This document shows positions 1 through 7,161 of a stretch of DNA of 20,647 bases, piece after piece (position 1 is the first letter of the stretch; every line of letters begins with the position of its first letter). A program made the position numbers and the translations under genes. A model generated the notes under the pieces. It had not been told where the DNA came from and did not search any database. It saw only the letters and a program-made list of their open reading frames with translations. Where the stretch lies: the IMG/VR virus record IMGVR_UViG_3300003629_000021, positions 1 through 20,647 of that record. One strand, 5' to 3'. Source of the stretch: a virus.

Positions 1-1
1 T

Positions 2-1345
2 GCAAAGGAACGCTTCACGGACCTCGATTCGTGGGACGACTTCAAGGCGCTCGACCGAAGCGAGAAGTCTGGCCTCTACCGAGCCTACAAGCAGTTCGGC
101 CCGTCCTACGGAGAGAACGACCCTGACAACATTCAGGAGACTCTCGAAGATGCCTTCGGCGTTACAGTCCCGACGAGTGTTTGCGAGAAGATTGACAAGT
201 CTCGCAAGAGTCTGATGGTCGTCCCTCGTGGTCACAATCAGGCGCATCACAAGAAGCCTGCCAAGCGTAATAAGAAGAAGATTTGGCAGATTATTGACGA
301 AGCACCGGATGGTGTCTATATGGGCAAAAGCGTTAGCCAGAAGAAGGCGGAGATTGCGTGGGGTCTTGGCGATACTCACGTCATTCGTGTCAGTCCCTCG
401 GATGGTCAGTCTACCAAAGAGCGGTACGCAGAACTGGAAGACCTGTGGGGATTCAAGAAGTTGAAGGACCTGCCTTCCAGCAAGTTGAAGGATAAGTTGC
501 CGAGTCTGGACGACGATGTGGCTGAGGAGTGGGAGAACGCGGATTACGTGAACAACACGTCCTCGTCTGGCGGTCGTCGGACGAGCCGCGACCCTACCAC
601 CAAGCGCATCAAAGTTCGTGTCGGAAAGCGTAGCCGACGCTACTTCAGCACTACGAAGGTGTCCTACCTCGTGGACCGCCTTGAAGCAGACGAGTCCTTC
701 AGCGTGGGTCGCTACTCCGCGAAGAAACTTATTGTCTACGACCAGACTGAACTCTCGGGAACCACGCCGAGTACGCGGTGCGCCTCTCGCGGGACTCCCG
801 GTATCGCAGTCACCGCTGTCCCGAAGTACGTCTTTAACTACCTCAAGGACGTGGATAACGTCTACACGGACTACGACGACCTTCGAGACGAGTTGGTGCA
901 GGAGGAACTGGATACCTTCGACGTGGCAGACATTGTGGCATTCGTGCCGAACGACATTCACACGAAGTACGCCGACGATGGTGAGAGCCTGCGTGACCTG
1001 CTCAACAAGCACTCGGACGCTGGCCTTGATGAATCCGCGAGTGTCGAAGTGTTCAACTCCGGCAAGGCAGACTCCATCGACCACGCATCCAGCGACGACT
1101 TCGATGCAAAGATTATCGCAGTCAACGGAGGCTACAACACTCGGGGCATCCGAGAGGAGAATCACTCCCTCAACCTCGTGGACATTACGTTCAACCGAGA
1201 ACTCCCCGAGATGGACCACGATGCACCTGAGTTCAGTCAGGTCTTCGGTGATAAGAAGTACCTCACTCCCGGCTCCTCGAAGATGGAGCGAGGTATCGAG
1301 ATTGTCAAAGCCTGCGGGGGCAAGTGGCCGAGTCAGGAAGAATAG
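2..1345 (+). CDS. Unknown halovirus protein, 5' end cut by window
   Basis: The frame is open from base 2 to the TAG at 1343-1345, so at least 447 residues are coded and the true start lies outside the window. I do not recognise the family. A basic patch (PRGHNQAHHKKPAKRNKKKI) begins about 75 residues in. It is followed by a segment with KKAEIAWGLGDTHVIRV, then a second basic stretch near TTKRIKVRVGKRSRRYFSTT. The C-terminal half is very acidic. The basic patches suggest nucleic-acid contact, which is only inference. An internal ATG at 215 gives a 376-aa version, but nothing around it looks like a start signal. HEG1 follows directly, separated only by its promoter, so this gene and the one at 2143 were probably neighbours before HEG1 arrived. 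Confidence 0.8.
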   Translation, partial: AKERFTDLDSWDDFKALDRSEKSGLYRAYKQFGPSYGENDPDNIQETLEDAFGVTVPTSVCEKIDKSRKSLMVVPRGHNQAHHKKPAKRNKKKIWQIIDEAPDGVYMGKSVSQKKAEIAWGLGDTHVIRVSPSDGQSTKERYAELEDLWGFKKLKDLPSSKLKDKLPSLDDDVAEEWENADYVNNTSSSGGRRTSRDPTTKRIKVRVGKRSRRYFSTTKVSYLVDRLEADESFSVGRYSAKKLIVYDQTELSGTTPSTRCASRGTPGIAVTAVPKYVFNYLKDVDNVYTDYDDLRDELVQEELDTFDVADIVAFVPNDIHTKYADDGESLRDLLNKHSDAGLDESASVEVFNSGKADSIDHASSDDFDAKIIAVNGGYNTRGIREENHSLNLVDITFNRELPEMDHDAPEFSQVFGDKKYLTPGSSKMERGIEIVKACGGKWPSQEE

Positions 1346-1351
1346 GCAAAA

Positions 1352-1367
1352 CCGAAAGGTTTAAGTA
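1352..1367 (+). promoter_or_regulatory. Strong BRE/TATA promoter of HEG1
   Basis: CCGAAAGGTTTAAGTA, with TTAAGTA starting 29 nt before the ATG at 1390. This is the standard archaeal spacing for a leaderless transcript. Identical copies precede the genes at 10177 and 15997, and a near copy precedes 12549. Confidence 0.75.
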
Positions 1368-1389
1368 GTTAGGTCCCATATCATTTGGT

Positions 1390-2118
1390 ATGAGTGATGT
1401 TTGTAGTGAGTGTGGAAAAGAGTTCCAACGGATTGGTCAACATTGGGGACACAATCCGTCACATCAACCAGAAATTTCTGAATTTCTTTATGAAGTCTTA
1501 ACCGGGGTGGTTATGGGCGATGGGTCTGTAAAGAGAGATAGCAATAGGAATCCATATATTCGAGTGCGTTCAATTACTAAAGAGTATCTTGAATATTTGG
1601 ATGACTTATTTGGAATGATGAGTCTTGGCGTCAAACTGCGATATACAGCGGAAGAAAAGGCACGAGAAAATAGAGATAGAAATTTCTCACCTGATGCCGA
1701 TGCGTCTAACTATTCAGACCAATATATATGGAGGACACGACGTTCAGAGAAATTTAGACAATATGAAAATTGGTATACAGAAGGAAAGAAAGTATATCCA
1801 GAAATAGAATTAACTCCTACAATATTAAGACATTGGTACGTTTGTGATGGGCACTACCATAACTCTCGTTCGGATAACTATATTAGCATTTCCTGCTCCA
1901 ACGAACAAAATAATAAAGATAAAGTAGAGAAAATGTTTTCGAATATTGGATATGATGTAGAATATTGGAATGAATCCACACGGAATAATGGAAAATACTC
2001 AGGGACAACAAATTCAGCAATATGTTTCAATGTTCAAACAAGTAAGAATATATTCAACTATATAGGAGAACCGATACCCGGATTTGAATATAAGTGGCCT
2101 GACAAAAAAGTTAAGTAG
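1390..2118 (+). CDS. LAGLIDADG homing endonuclease (HEG1)
   Basis: This is a free-standing homing endonuclease of 242 aa, the usual size for a two-motif LAGLIDADG enzyme. The first motif is LTGVVMGDG (residues 37-45, acidic Asp44) and the second is LRHWYVCDG (146-154, Asp153). An N-terminal zinc-knuckle-like module has Cys5, Cys8 and His residues ending in NPSH. It probably cuts one allele of a neighbouring gene and spreads by repair. The gene is clearly richer in A+T than its neighbours, a sign of transfer. It has its own strong promoter, giving a leaderless mRNA starting at this ATG. The stop TAG lies inside the next gene's TATA box (GTTAAGTAG). The sequence resembles HEG2 (6481) and HEG3 (15997), including the WYxxGKKxxP stretch, and it shares the ending FEYKWP with HEG3. 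Confidence 0.88.
   Translation: MSDVCSECGKEFQRIGQHWGHNPSHQPEISEFLYEVLTGVVMGDGSVKRDSNRNPYIRVRSITKEYLEYLDDLFGMMSLGVKLRYTAEEKARENRDRNFSPDADASNYSDQYIWRTRRSEKFRQYENWYTEGKKVYPEIELTPTILRHWYVCDGHYHNSRSDNYISISCSNEQNNKDKVEKMFSNIGYDVEYWNESTRNNGKYSGTTNSAICFNVQTSKNIFNYIGEPIPGFEYKWPDKKVK
2104..2117 (+). promoter_or_regulatory. Promoter at the 3' end of HEG1
   Basis: AAAAAAGTTAAGTA lies 32 nt (from TTAAGTA) before the ATG at 2143. It overlaps the last codons and stop of HEG1. The bases after it (GTAAGG) resemble those after the HEG1 promoter (GTTAGG), so HEG1 is flanked by similar promoter cores. Confidence 0.55.
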
Positions 2119-2142
2119 TAAGGGGTTTAATATAGAGTTGTA

Positions 2143-3171
2143 ATGAGCAAAAACACTCAAACGTTAGAAGAAATCGCAAATGGAGAAATCGTGCCGGGTC
2201 AGGGCGGCCCTAATGCGTGGCTCGTTCGGTTTGGTGAAGGAGAGTACGAACTTGTGAGCAAGACGGCGAAGCACCAGTTGATTCTGGAAGATGATGTCCT
2301 CGACCGGGACTCGTTCGAGTATGGCGGCGTGGAAGTGGAGGTAGACTTCCAGAATGACTCGTACACGCTTAGTCGAGAGGGCGACGAGGTTCGGGTTCCC
2401 TCGGAGAAGCACGAACACGTTCTCTGGAGCCTGCACGATGAGGATGGCGTTCGTCTGAACCGGCTCTTTGACGAGTTGCACGTCCCGACTGTGCGGAAGG
2501 GGATGATGGATATGATGATGCCTCGATTCCGTGAGGCGAAGACCGACATTCAGAAGACCGACGATGGCTGGCTCGTCGCAGGAGACATTCTCGTGTCGTG
2601 GGACGCGAGCAACCATCCTGTTGACGTTGCGGAGACGCACGTTGTCCGAGGCGGCGAGGCTGTCGAAGCAGACGTGGACAAGCAGGCTCGGGAGATTCAG
2701 TTCCCCGATGGCCGTCTCGCACGTCAGCCGACCGTCGCCGCGCCTCACGGCACGGAGTATGAGGTTACGGAAGTGGAACTCCAGTTCCTTACCACAGTCG
2801 GCCTGATTCTTGGCCGAGGGACGCCCGGCCTCTACGACGACGACCTGAGCGAATATATGCAGAACAGCCGTATCGTCGGCTTCACGGACGCTCGGTCGGG
2901 CCTCCATCACGGTCACTCGATGGACAAGCACACGCTGGATATGCTTGGCGTCACAGAGGAAGCAACGAGCCGTCTCTGGTACAACTCCTATGACCACGCT
3001 GGCGTCCACGAATTGCAGGTCCGTCGAGACGAGTTCGAGTCTGCGCCGATTGAGGTGTTCGAGGATGCGGCGAATGACTCGGCTGAAAAGTGGCGGAAGA
3101 TTGAGTCCACCTCTCGCAAGGCCCCGATTCCGACGAGCGTTCGACAGGACCTCGAAGCACGGTACGAGTAA
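2143..3171 (+). CDS. Unknown acidic protein, 342 aa
   Basis: This is a complete gene with a predicted leaderless start at the ATG 2143. I do not recognise the product. It is strongly acidic and lacks membrane segments or a signal peptide. Visible landmarks are a Met-rich helix (RKGMMDMMMPRFREA, about residue 118) and a His-rich turn (SGLHHGHSMDKH, about residue 252). Base composition returns to about half G+C, unlike HEG1 upstream. A 281-aa open frame on the opposite strand is a coding shadow. The next gene (3210) has its own promoter, so this one is probably transcribed alone or with HEG1. Confidence 0.85.
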   Translation: MSKNTQTLEEIANGEIVPGQGGPNAWLVRFGEGEYELVSKTAKHQLILEDDVLDRDSFEYGGVEVEVDFQNDSYTLSREGDEVRVPSEKHEHVLWSLHDEDGVRLNRLFDELHVPTVRKGMMDMMMPRFREAKTDIQKTDDGWLVAGDILVSWDASNHPVDVAETHVVRGGEAVEADVDKQAREIQFPDGRLARQPTVAAPHGTEYEVTEVELQFLTTVGLILGRGTPGLYDDDLSEYMQNSRIVGFTDARSGLHHGHSMDKHTLDMLGVTEEATSRLWYNSYDHAGVHELQVRRDEFESAPIEVFEDAANDSAEKWRKIESTSRKAPIPTSVRQDLEARYE

Positions 3172-3172
3172 T

Positions 3173-3187
3173 CGAAACGCTTAAGTA
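3173..3187 (+). promoter_or_regulatory. BRE/TATA promoter of the phosphoesterase
   Basis: CGAAACGCTTAAGTA starts immediately after the previous stop. TTAAGTA lies 29 nt before the ATG at 3210, consistent with a leaderless mRNA. Confidence 0.7.
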
Positions 3188-3209
3188 GTCGGGCCGCGTC
3201 TTCTTCTAT

Positions 3210-3929
3210 ATGAGCAAGGTACTCGTTTTCAGCGATGTTCACGGCAATTTGCCTGCGCTGGATGCTGTTCTCGATGAGGCCATCGAGCGTGACGTAGATT
3301 CATTAGTTTGTCTCGGTGACGTAATGGGTGTCCTCGGCTGGCCGAACAGGAGCGCAAAAATCATTAGAGATGTCGCTGATGCCTGCGTCTATGGCAACCA
3401 CGATGCGTACTTCCGTAAGGACTTCTCGTGGGTTCCGAAACACCCGAGTCAGAAGCAGGAGCATCGTATCGTCACCGAGGATGTATACGGTTGCGCCGAG
3501 CGTTGGCTCAACGAATTGCCAGAAGAAACTCGTCTCGATTATGACGAAGGAGAACTATATATCGTCCACGCAAATCCCTTCTCGGAGCGCCTGCTCGATT
3601 CACGGTGGGGAGAGCATAAGTGTGGCTATCCGGCAAATGGATACTGTCATAAGCGAGACTACGTAAAGGTTGCGTCGTTTGTTGACGCAGAGTGGGTCGC
3701 GCTTGGACACACGCACGAGCAGGCAAAACTCGATGCAGAAAAGTTCGGTCACAACACGCACGTCTTTAATCCGGGGAGTGTCGGCGCTCCCTTTGATGAA
3801 GAAGCGGAGTTCGCAATCCTTAATACAACGGAGAACGAAGTAGAACTATGTTCAGTAGAATACAACATCGAGCGAGTCGAGCGCCGCTTCGAGGAACTCG
3901 ACATTACGGAGGATGGTGATTATCCGTGA
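3210..3929 (+). CDS. Calcineurin-like metallophosphoesterase (YfcE/MJ0936 type)
   Basis: This 239-aa dimetal phosphoesterase hydrolyses phosphomono- or phosphodiesters. All family motifs are present in order: DVHGN (Asp9, His11), GDVMG (36-40), GNHDA (62-66), VHAN (119-122), GHTH (166-169) and NPGSVGAP (187-194). The length and the NPGSVG signature match the small YfcE/MJ0936 group, whose members cleave model phosphodiesters. The natural substrate cannot be read from sequence. A cyclic-nucleotide or RNA-end phosphate role would fit a genome that also encodes two RNA ligases, but that is inference. It heads a run of small genes: the next one starts inside its stop codon (GTGA). Confidence 0.92.
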   Translation: MSKVLVFSDVHGNLPALDAVLDEAIERDVDSLVCLGDVMGVLGWPNRSAKIIRDVADACVYGNHDAYFRKDFSWVPKHPSQKQEHRIVTEDVYGCAERWLNELPEETRLDYDEGELYIVHANPFSERLLDSRWGEHKCGYPANGYCHKRDYVKVASFVDAEWVALGHTHEQAKLDAEKFGHNTHVFNPGSVGAPFDEEAEFAILNTTENEVELCSVEYNIERVERRFEELDITEDGDYP

Positions 3930-4183
3930 CTGTGGGACTTGTCTGGAAGAACAAGGAGTACCTCGGCAAAGGGATGGTGCTTCAACGAGCGAATGTCTCA
4001 AAGATTAAGAGTTCGAGTAGTGCTGGCAAATATGAGAGCAATCCTGACCCTGCAATTAAAAGTGAGGGAACGGAATACGTCGAGCGATGGCGAATCGTGC
4101 ATCTCTCAGAGATTGTCGAGAACTACGACGATGCGTCTATGAGCATCGAGCAACAAATCGGGGAGATGATTGCTGATGGGTGA
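3926..4183 (+). CDS. Unknown small protein, tandem paralogue 1
   Basis: The product is 85 aa and starts with GTG in a GTGA overlap with the phosphoesterase stop, so the two are probably translationally coupled. I do not recognise the family. The visible plan is a short beta-rich N-terminus (VGLVWKNKEYLGKGMVLQR), a variable polar middle and a conserved end (RWRIVHLSEI) followed by an acidic helix. The next gene has the same plan with the related end FRVIHISEL, so the pair looks like an old tandem duplication. Confidence 0.75.
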   Translation: MTVGLVWKNKEYLGKGMVLQRANVSKIKSSSSAGKYESNPDPAIKSEGTEYVERWRIVHLSEIVENYDDASMSIEQQIGEMIADG

Positions 4184-4445
4184 CGGCCATTTATGGAAGG
4201 TCGAGCAATGGCTCTCGAACGGCTTCATCTTGCAGAAGCGGTACGATATTGATACATATCGCGGTGGCTCGATGAAGCAGGTAAATCAGGAATCGTATGA
4301 GACGACCGAGAATCACAGCAGGGCAAATCCAGAATACGAGCAAGTCTTTCGTGTCATTCATATTTCGGAACTTAGTTCCATTGACGAGGCTGAAGTAAAG
4401 AAGAAAGTCTTCGAGCAGGTTGGCGACGAGGTTCTGCGGGAATGA
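4176..4445 (+). CDS. Unknown small protein, tandem paralogue 2
   Basis: I chose the ATG at 4176 (89 aa), which overlaps the preceding stop by eight bases. A TTG two codons earlier at 4170 is possible but less likely. The order of features repeats that of the gene before: GHLWKVEQWLSNGFILQKR, a polar middle, then VFRVIHISEL and a charged helix. No known domain is recognised. The two products could form a heterodimer or be redundant copies. Confidence 0.72.
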   Translation: MGDGHLWKVEQWLSNGFILQKRYDIDTYRGGSMKQVNQESYETTENHSRANPEYEQVFRVIHISELSSIDEAEVKKKVFEQVGDEVLRE

Positions 4446-4453
4446 CAGCAATA

Positions 4454-4470
4454 AGAAAGATTTATATGTA
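4454..4470 (+). promoter_or_regulatory. Promoter AGAAAGATTTATATGTA
   Basis: A TATA-like TTTATAT lies about 30 nt before the ATG at 4491. It is a slightly different box from the TTTAAGTA type, with an A-rich BRE. Confidence 0.6.
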
Positions 4471-4490
4471 GAGCCAACGTATGAAGATAT

Positions 4491-4700
4491 ATGACAGACC
4501 TAACTGACAGATACAACGAGATTTGTGACTCGTTCGAGCAAGAAGACGAATGGAGCGAGACGCCGGAGCCTAACAAGAACGAACTCAATCCGCAAGTGAT
4601 TCTCGATACGAATATCGACGGACAGGCGTGGCTCTGGAATACGCAGAATCCTGACGCGAATCTGACGTTCCACGGTGAGACGATGGAGGTTATGGAGTAA
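4491..4700 (+). CDS. Unknown small acidic protein, 69 aa
   Basis: The ATG sits at leaderless distance from the promoter at 4454. An ATG ten bases upstream is out of frame and stops at once. The product is acidic and Asn/Trp-containing (EDEWSETPEP, QAWLWNTQNPDAN), with no cysteines or membrane segment. No family recognised. The stop TAA is followed directly by the next ATG. Confidence 0.72.
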   Translation: MTDLTDRYNEICDSFEQEDEWSETPEPNKNELNPQVILDTNIDGQAWLWNTQNPDANLTFHGETMEVME

Positions 4701-4901
4701 ATGGGACGCACTCGCAAGAAGAAACTGTTCTCGGAATGGCAGACTGTCGATACGGCAATCAACGAGGGGACGCTGGTTGCTGTGCAGAAAGAAGTTACCG
4801 TATATGTTGCGTACTACTCAAGCAACATCCCTGAATCAATTATGAAAGTTCGACGTGAGACGGGTAACGTAAGGTATAAGGTAGTGGCCGAGAAAGAGTA
4901 A
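4701..4901 (+). CDS. Unknown small basic protein, 66 aa
   Basis: The start ATG directly follows the previous stop. GGAGGT about ten bases upstream, inside the previous gene, can act as a Shine-Dalgarno site, so this gene is read from the same mRNA. The N-terminus is basic (MGRTRKKK) and the rest looks like a small beta protein (TLVAVQKEVTVYVAYY). No family recognised. Its last codons carry a TATAAGGTA box at leaderless distance from the next gene. Confidence 0.72.
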   Translation: MGRTRKKKLFSEWQTVDTAINEGTLVAVQKEVTVYVAYYSSNIPESIMKVRRETGNVRYKVVAEKE

Positions 4902-4903
4902 GT

Positions 4904-5182
4904 ATGCACAAGGTAATCCGTATTCAGCAAGACTTCGAGAACGCTGACGGTCCATTTAGTGAACAGGACTTCCCTGAGAAGCGTCTCCTCGAAGCGGTGG
5001 AGCCGCAGAACGACTACGAAAAGGCGATGCTCCTGACGGCATTCTCGACGTGCGATTATAACAGGGATGCAATGCGTCTCTCAGAGAATCTCATCGAAAG
5101 ACTTAAGTACCCCGAGTCCGTAAGTAAAGTAAGGCTTGGAAGGATTGAGAGCGGTTCTTCCGAGAGGATTATACTATGTTAG
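4904..5182 (+). CDS. Unknown protein, 92 aa
   Basis: Two bases separate it from the previous stop. A TATAAGGTA box at 4875 is 29 nt before the ATG, so it may be both co-transcribed and separately transcribed. The product is helical and charged (PQNDYEKAMLLTAFSTCDYNRDAMRLSENLIERL) with no recognised domain. The end overlaps the next gene by seven bases. Confidence 0.72.
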   Translation: MHKVIRIQQDFENADGPFSEQDFPEKRLLEAVEPQNDYEKAMLLTAFSTCDYNRDAMRLSENLIERLKYPESVSKVRLGRIESGSSERIILC

Positions 5183-5358
5183 GCGCATATATTGCAATTA
5201 CGTTATTGGTAGTCGGATGGGGTGTATTACTGTACCGTATCAATCGAGATACATCGTGGCGTCAATTATACAAGTCGCTTAAATACTCAAAGGAGGCTGT
5301 GGAGCGGCAGGATAAGACGATGTATCGGAAGAAGGGATGGACTGATAGAAAGGGTTAA
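5176..5358 (+). CDS. Small single-pass membrane protein, 60 aa
   Basis: One hydrophobic helix spans about residues 4-20 (AYIAITLLVVGWGVLLY). It is followed by a basic, polar tail rich in Lys/Arg, which suggests N-out, C-in orientation with the tail in the cytoplasm. The start overlaps the previous stop; GAGAGG about ten bases upstream may act as a ribosome site. Function unknown. The stop TAA lies inside the promoter of the next gene (GGGTTAAGTA). Confidence 0.72.
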   Translation: MLGAYIAITLLVVGWGVLLYRINRDTSWRQLYKSLKYSKEAVERQDKTMYRKKGWTDRKG

Positions 5359-5361
5359 GTA
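5348..5361 (+). promoter_or_regulatory. Promoter of the Mom-like gene
   Basis: GAAAGGGTTAAGTA contains the stop codon of the gene before. TTAAGTA starts 28 nt before the ATG at 5383, so the mRNA should be leaderless. Confidence 0.68.
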
Positions 5362-5382
5362 GACGGCACATCAAGTGATAGT

Positions 5383-6060
5383 ATGGAACTATCAGAACTT
5401 GAAGTACGTAAGATGAACTCGTCAAAGGGGCGGGACTTCATTTTGGAGCATCATTACTCCGGCTCCTGTCACGGTGGTCCGATGTGTTGGGGCCTGTTTG
5501 AGCCAATCGACGAGGAAGACACTCGTGGCAAAGAACACGACGAACGCCTCGTCGGAGTCTGCGCCTTCGCTACCCCGATTAGTGAGAACGTTCGGCGTAG
5601 CATCTGGAGAGACGACGTAGCAGAAGAAATGAAGAATCACGTTACGGAATTGCATCGCTTGGTTACACTTGATGAGTGTCCGAAGAATACGGAGACGTGG
5701 TTCATCAGTCGCGCCCTCAAGGGATTGAAAGAGTATAAGGAGAAGTATAAGGCTGTCATCAGTTTCGCAGACTCTACGGAGGGGCACGCTGGAACCATTT
5801 ATCAGGCGAGCAACGCAATCTATTACGGAATGACAGGGGAGAATACGTTCTATCGAGACTCCTCTGGCAACCTCCGCGCACCTCGTCAGAACGGTGTCAA
5901 TATTTCAAAGGAGGACGCAAAGGAGCGTGGCTGGACTCCCGAGAAGCGGAAGGCGAAGCACCGCTACCTATTCTTGCTCCCTGACTCCTATGAGAGCAAG
6001 GATGACATTCGAGAACTGCTCGACGTTCCTGAGCAGGAATACCCGGAGGCGTTGCAATAA
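5383..6060 (+). CDS. Mom-like DNA base-modification protein (GNAT fold)
   Basis: This 225-aa protein resembles the Mu Mom family. Those enzymes have an acetyltransferase-like fold and convert adenine in DNA to N6-methylcarbamoyl adenine, which protects viral DNA from restriction. Family-type motifs seen here are HHYSG (23-27), GVCAFATP (58-65), ELHRLV (89-94), NTETWFISRAL (102-112), the long SFADSTEGHAGTIYQASN block (127-144) and a C-terminal KHRYLFLLP. The recognition is from memory of the family, not from a search. It has its own leaderless promoter. A 35-aa membrane peptide gene overlaps its stop codon. A Mom-type mark would make sense in a virus under restriction pressure, as the missing palindromes suggest. 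Confidence 0.8.
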   Translation: MELSELEVRKMNSSKGRDFILEHHYSGSCHGGPMCWGLFEPIDEEDTRGKEHDERLVGVCAFATPISENVRRSIWRDDVAEEMKNHVTELHRLVTLDECPKNTETWFISRALKGLKEYKEKYKAVISFADSTEGHAGTIYQASNAIYYGMTGENTFYRDSSGNLRAPRQNGVNISKEDAKERGWTPEKRKAKHRYLFLLPDSYESKDDIRELLDVPEQEYPEALQ

Positions 6061-6167
6061 TGTTCTTCCCGATTGTTGCATTAATCGGAGCAATCCTGCT
6101 TGCAATGGAAGGATTCGGCGGAGCCGCATTGTTCCTGTTCATCTGGTGGCTCCTGTGGGCAGAATGA
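6060..6167 (+). CDS. 35-aa hydrophobic membrane peptide
   Basis: The start overlaps the previous stop (TAATG), so translation is probably coupled. Almost the whole peptide is hydrophobic: IVALIGAILLA, then a Gly-rich turn (GFGGA), then LFLFIWWLLW. It fits one long or two short transmembrane helices. The stop TGA is followed at once by the promoter of the next gene. Function unknown. Confidence 0.6.
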   Translation: MFFPIVALIGAILLAMEGFGGAALFLFIWWLLWAE

Positions 6168-6184
6168 AAAGGTTTAAGTATTCA
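6167..6184 (+). repeat. Direct repeat copy 1 (promoter of 6205)
   Basis: AAAAGGTTTAAGTATTCA. It matches the copy at 6441-6458 at 17 of 18 positions. Its TTAAGTA is 31 nt before the ATG at 6205, so it serves as that gene's promoter. Confidence 0.7.
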
Positions 6185-6204
6185 TAGGCCGTCTCTATTG
6201 AGAT

Positions 6205-6438
6205 ATGAAGGAAATAACCGTAGATGGAGAAGAAGTCACAAAGGAACAATTTATTGACCTAATTGAATGCGATACGCCGTGTAAGATAACATTTAAATAC
6301 CAATCGTGGCGTGAATCTATCCCCGATAATTACCAAACAATTATACTTACGCAAGAAGAAATTATTGATATGGTATACAACCAACTTTCACTCCGGCAAG
6401 GTCCGATAGAGTATTACAAGGACAACAAACACGATTAA
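6205..6438 (+). CDS. Unknown AT-rich small protein, 77 aa
   Basis: The start is set by the promoter at 6167. The product begins with a beta hairpin-like stretch (MKEITVDGEEVTKEQFIDLI) and is acidic, with two cysteines (CDTPC). No family recognised. Its A+T richness is like the homing endonuclease next door and unlike the Mom-like gene before it. The two nearly identical promoters on either side suggest it arrived as a unit, perhaps with HEG2. Confidence 0.72.
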   Translation: MKEITVDGEEVTKEQFIDLIECDTPCKITFKYQSWRESIPDNYQTIILTQEEIIDMVYNQLSLRQGPIEYYKDNKHD

Positions 6439-6440
6439 CC

Positions 6441-6458
6441 AAAAGGTTTAAGTATCCA
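6441..6458 (+). repeat. Direct repeat copy 2 (promoter of HEG2)
   Basis: AAAAGGTTTAAGTATCCA. Its TTAAGTA is 33 nt before the ATG at 6481, allowing a leader of at most a few bases. Confidence 0.7.
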
Positions 6459-6480
6459 CGGGTACAACAGTTACCAATAG

Positions 6481-7161
6481 ATGATTTGTAAAGAATGCGG
6501 TAAAGAGTATCAGCGTGTCTCTCAACATTGGGCATATAACGAGAGTCATAGACCACAACTTACAGAGGTAGATAAAGGGCGATTGATGGGCTTACTGATG
6601 GGTGATGGTTGCATTGAGTCTGGCGCTGGTAATGATGCCCGTAAGAATGCGGCAATGGTTATCCATAATATTAACGAAGACTTTCTTCAAGAAATTGGTA
6701 AGTTAATTCCGCTACCATATAATATTAATAAAGTAAAAACCGCAGAGGAATCCTTCGAGAACTTTGGGCTTGATAATAACGTTGAGAAGGAGAACTTTAA
6801 TGATGTGTACCGTTTGTCATTTGTAAGTCACCCATATTTCAATGAATTGGAGGAATGGTATTTAAGTGGACGTAAACGGTTTCCGAAAGATTTAACACTT
6901 AGACCAGAATTGCTTGGGTGCTGGTATGTGTGCGATGGTTCAATTGAACAACGCGATGACCGCCAATCGCGTATGCGTATCGCCTCGGTTAACGAGGAGG
7001 GTGAGCAGTCTGTAATTGATTTATTTAAACCACTCGATGTAGAACCAAAGTGGAATACTCACTCTATTTACTTTAGTGTTGAAGACTCGAAGAAGATGTG
7101 GAATTGGATGGAAAGATATAAGTCGTTCGAGCGCAAATATGATAGTAAGGTGATTAAATAA
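6481..7161 (+). CDS. LAGLIDADG homing endonuclease (HEG2)
   Basis: This free-standing homing endonuclease has 226 aa. The two LAGLIDADG motifs are LMGLLMGDG (35-43, Asp42) and LLGCWYVCDG (144-153, Asp152). An N-terminal zinc-type module begins with Cys3 and Cys6 and ends in NESH. It shares WYLSGRKRFP and the overall plan with HEG1 and HEG3. It is AT-rich and has its own promoter. The last base of its stop codon is the first base of the RNA ligase ATG (TAATG), so the two are tightly coupled. It is one of three endonucleases in this window placed directly upstream of a ligase gene. Confidence 0.88.
   Translation: MICKECGKEYQRVSQHWAYNESHRPQLTEVDKGRLMGLLMGDGCIESGAGNDARKNAAMVIHNINEDFLQEIGKLIPLPYNINKVKTAEESFENFGLDNNVEKENFNDVYRLSFVSHPYFNELEEWYLSGRKRFPKDLTLRPELLGCWYVCDGSIEQRDDRQSRMRIASVNEEGEQSVIDLFKPLDVEPKWNTHSIYFSVEDSKKMWNWMERYKSFERKYDSKVIK

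Noticed and set aside
618-1364. Forward 248-aa frame overlapping the first gene
   Set aside because: It is Ser/Thr/Arg-rich, as expected for an out-of-frame read of acidic halovirus coding sequence, and overlaps the long real frame.
1390-2118. Intein or intron-encoded status for the LAGLIDADG genes
   Set aside because: Each has its own promoter, start and stop, and no intein splicing blocks or intron core structure are visible; free-standing genes explain them better.
2164-3009. Reverse-strand open frame of 281 aa
   Set aside because: It mirrors the gene at 2143, which has a promoter and proper composition; no motif supports the reverse frame.
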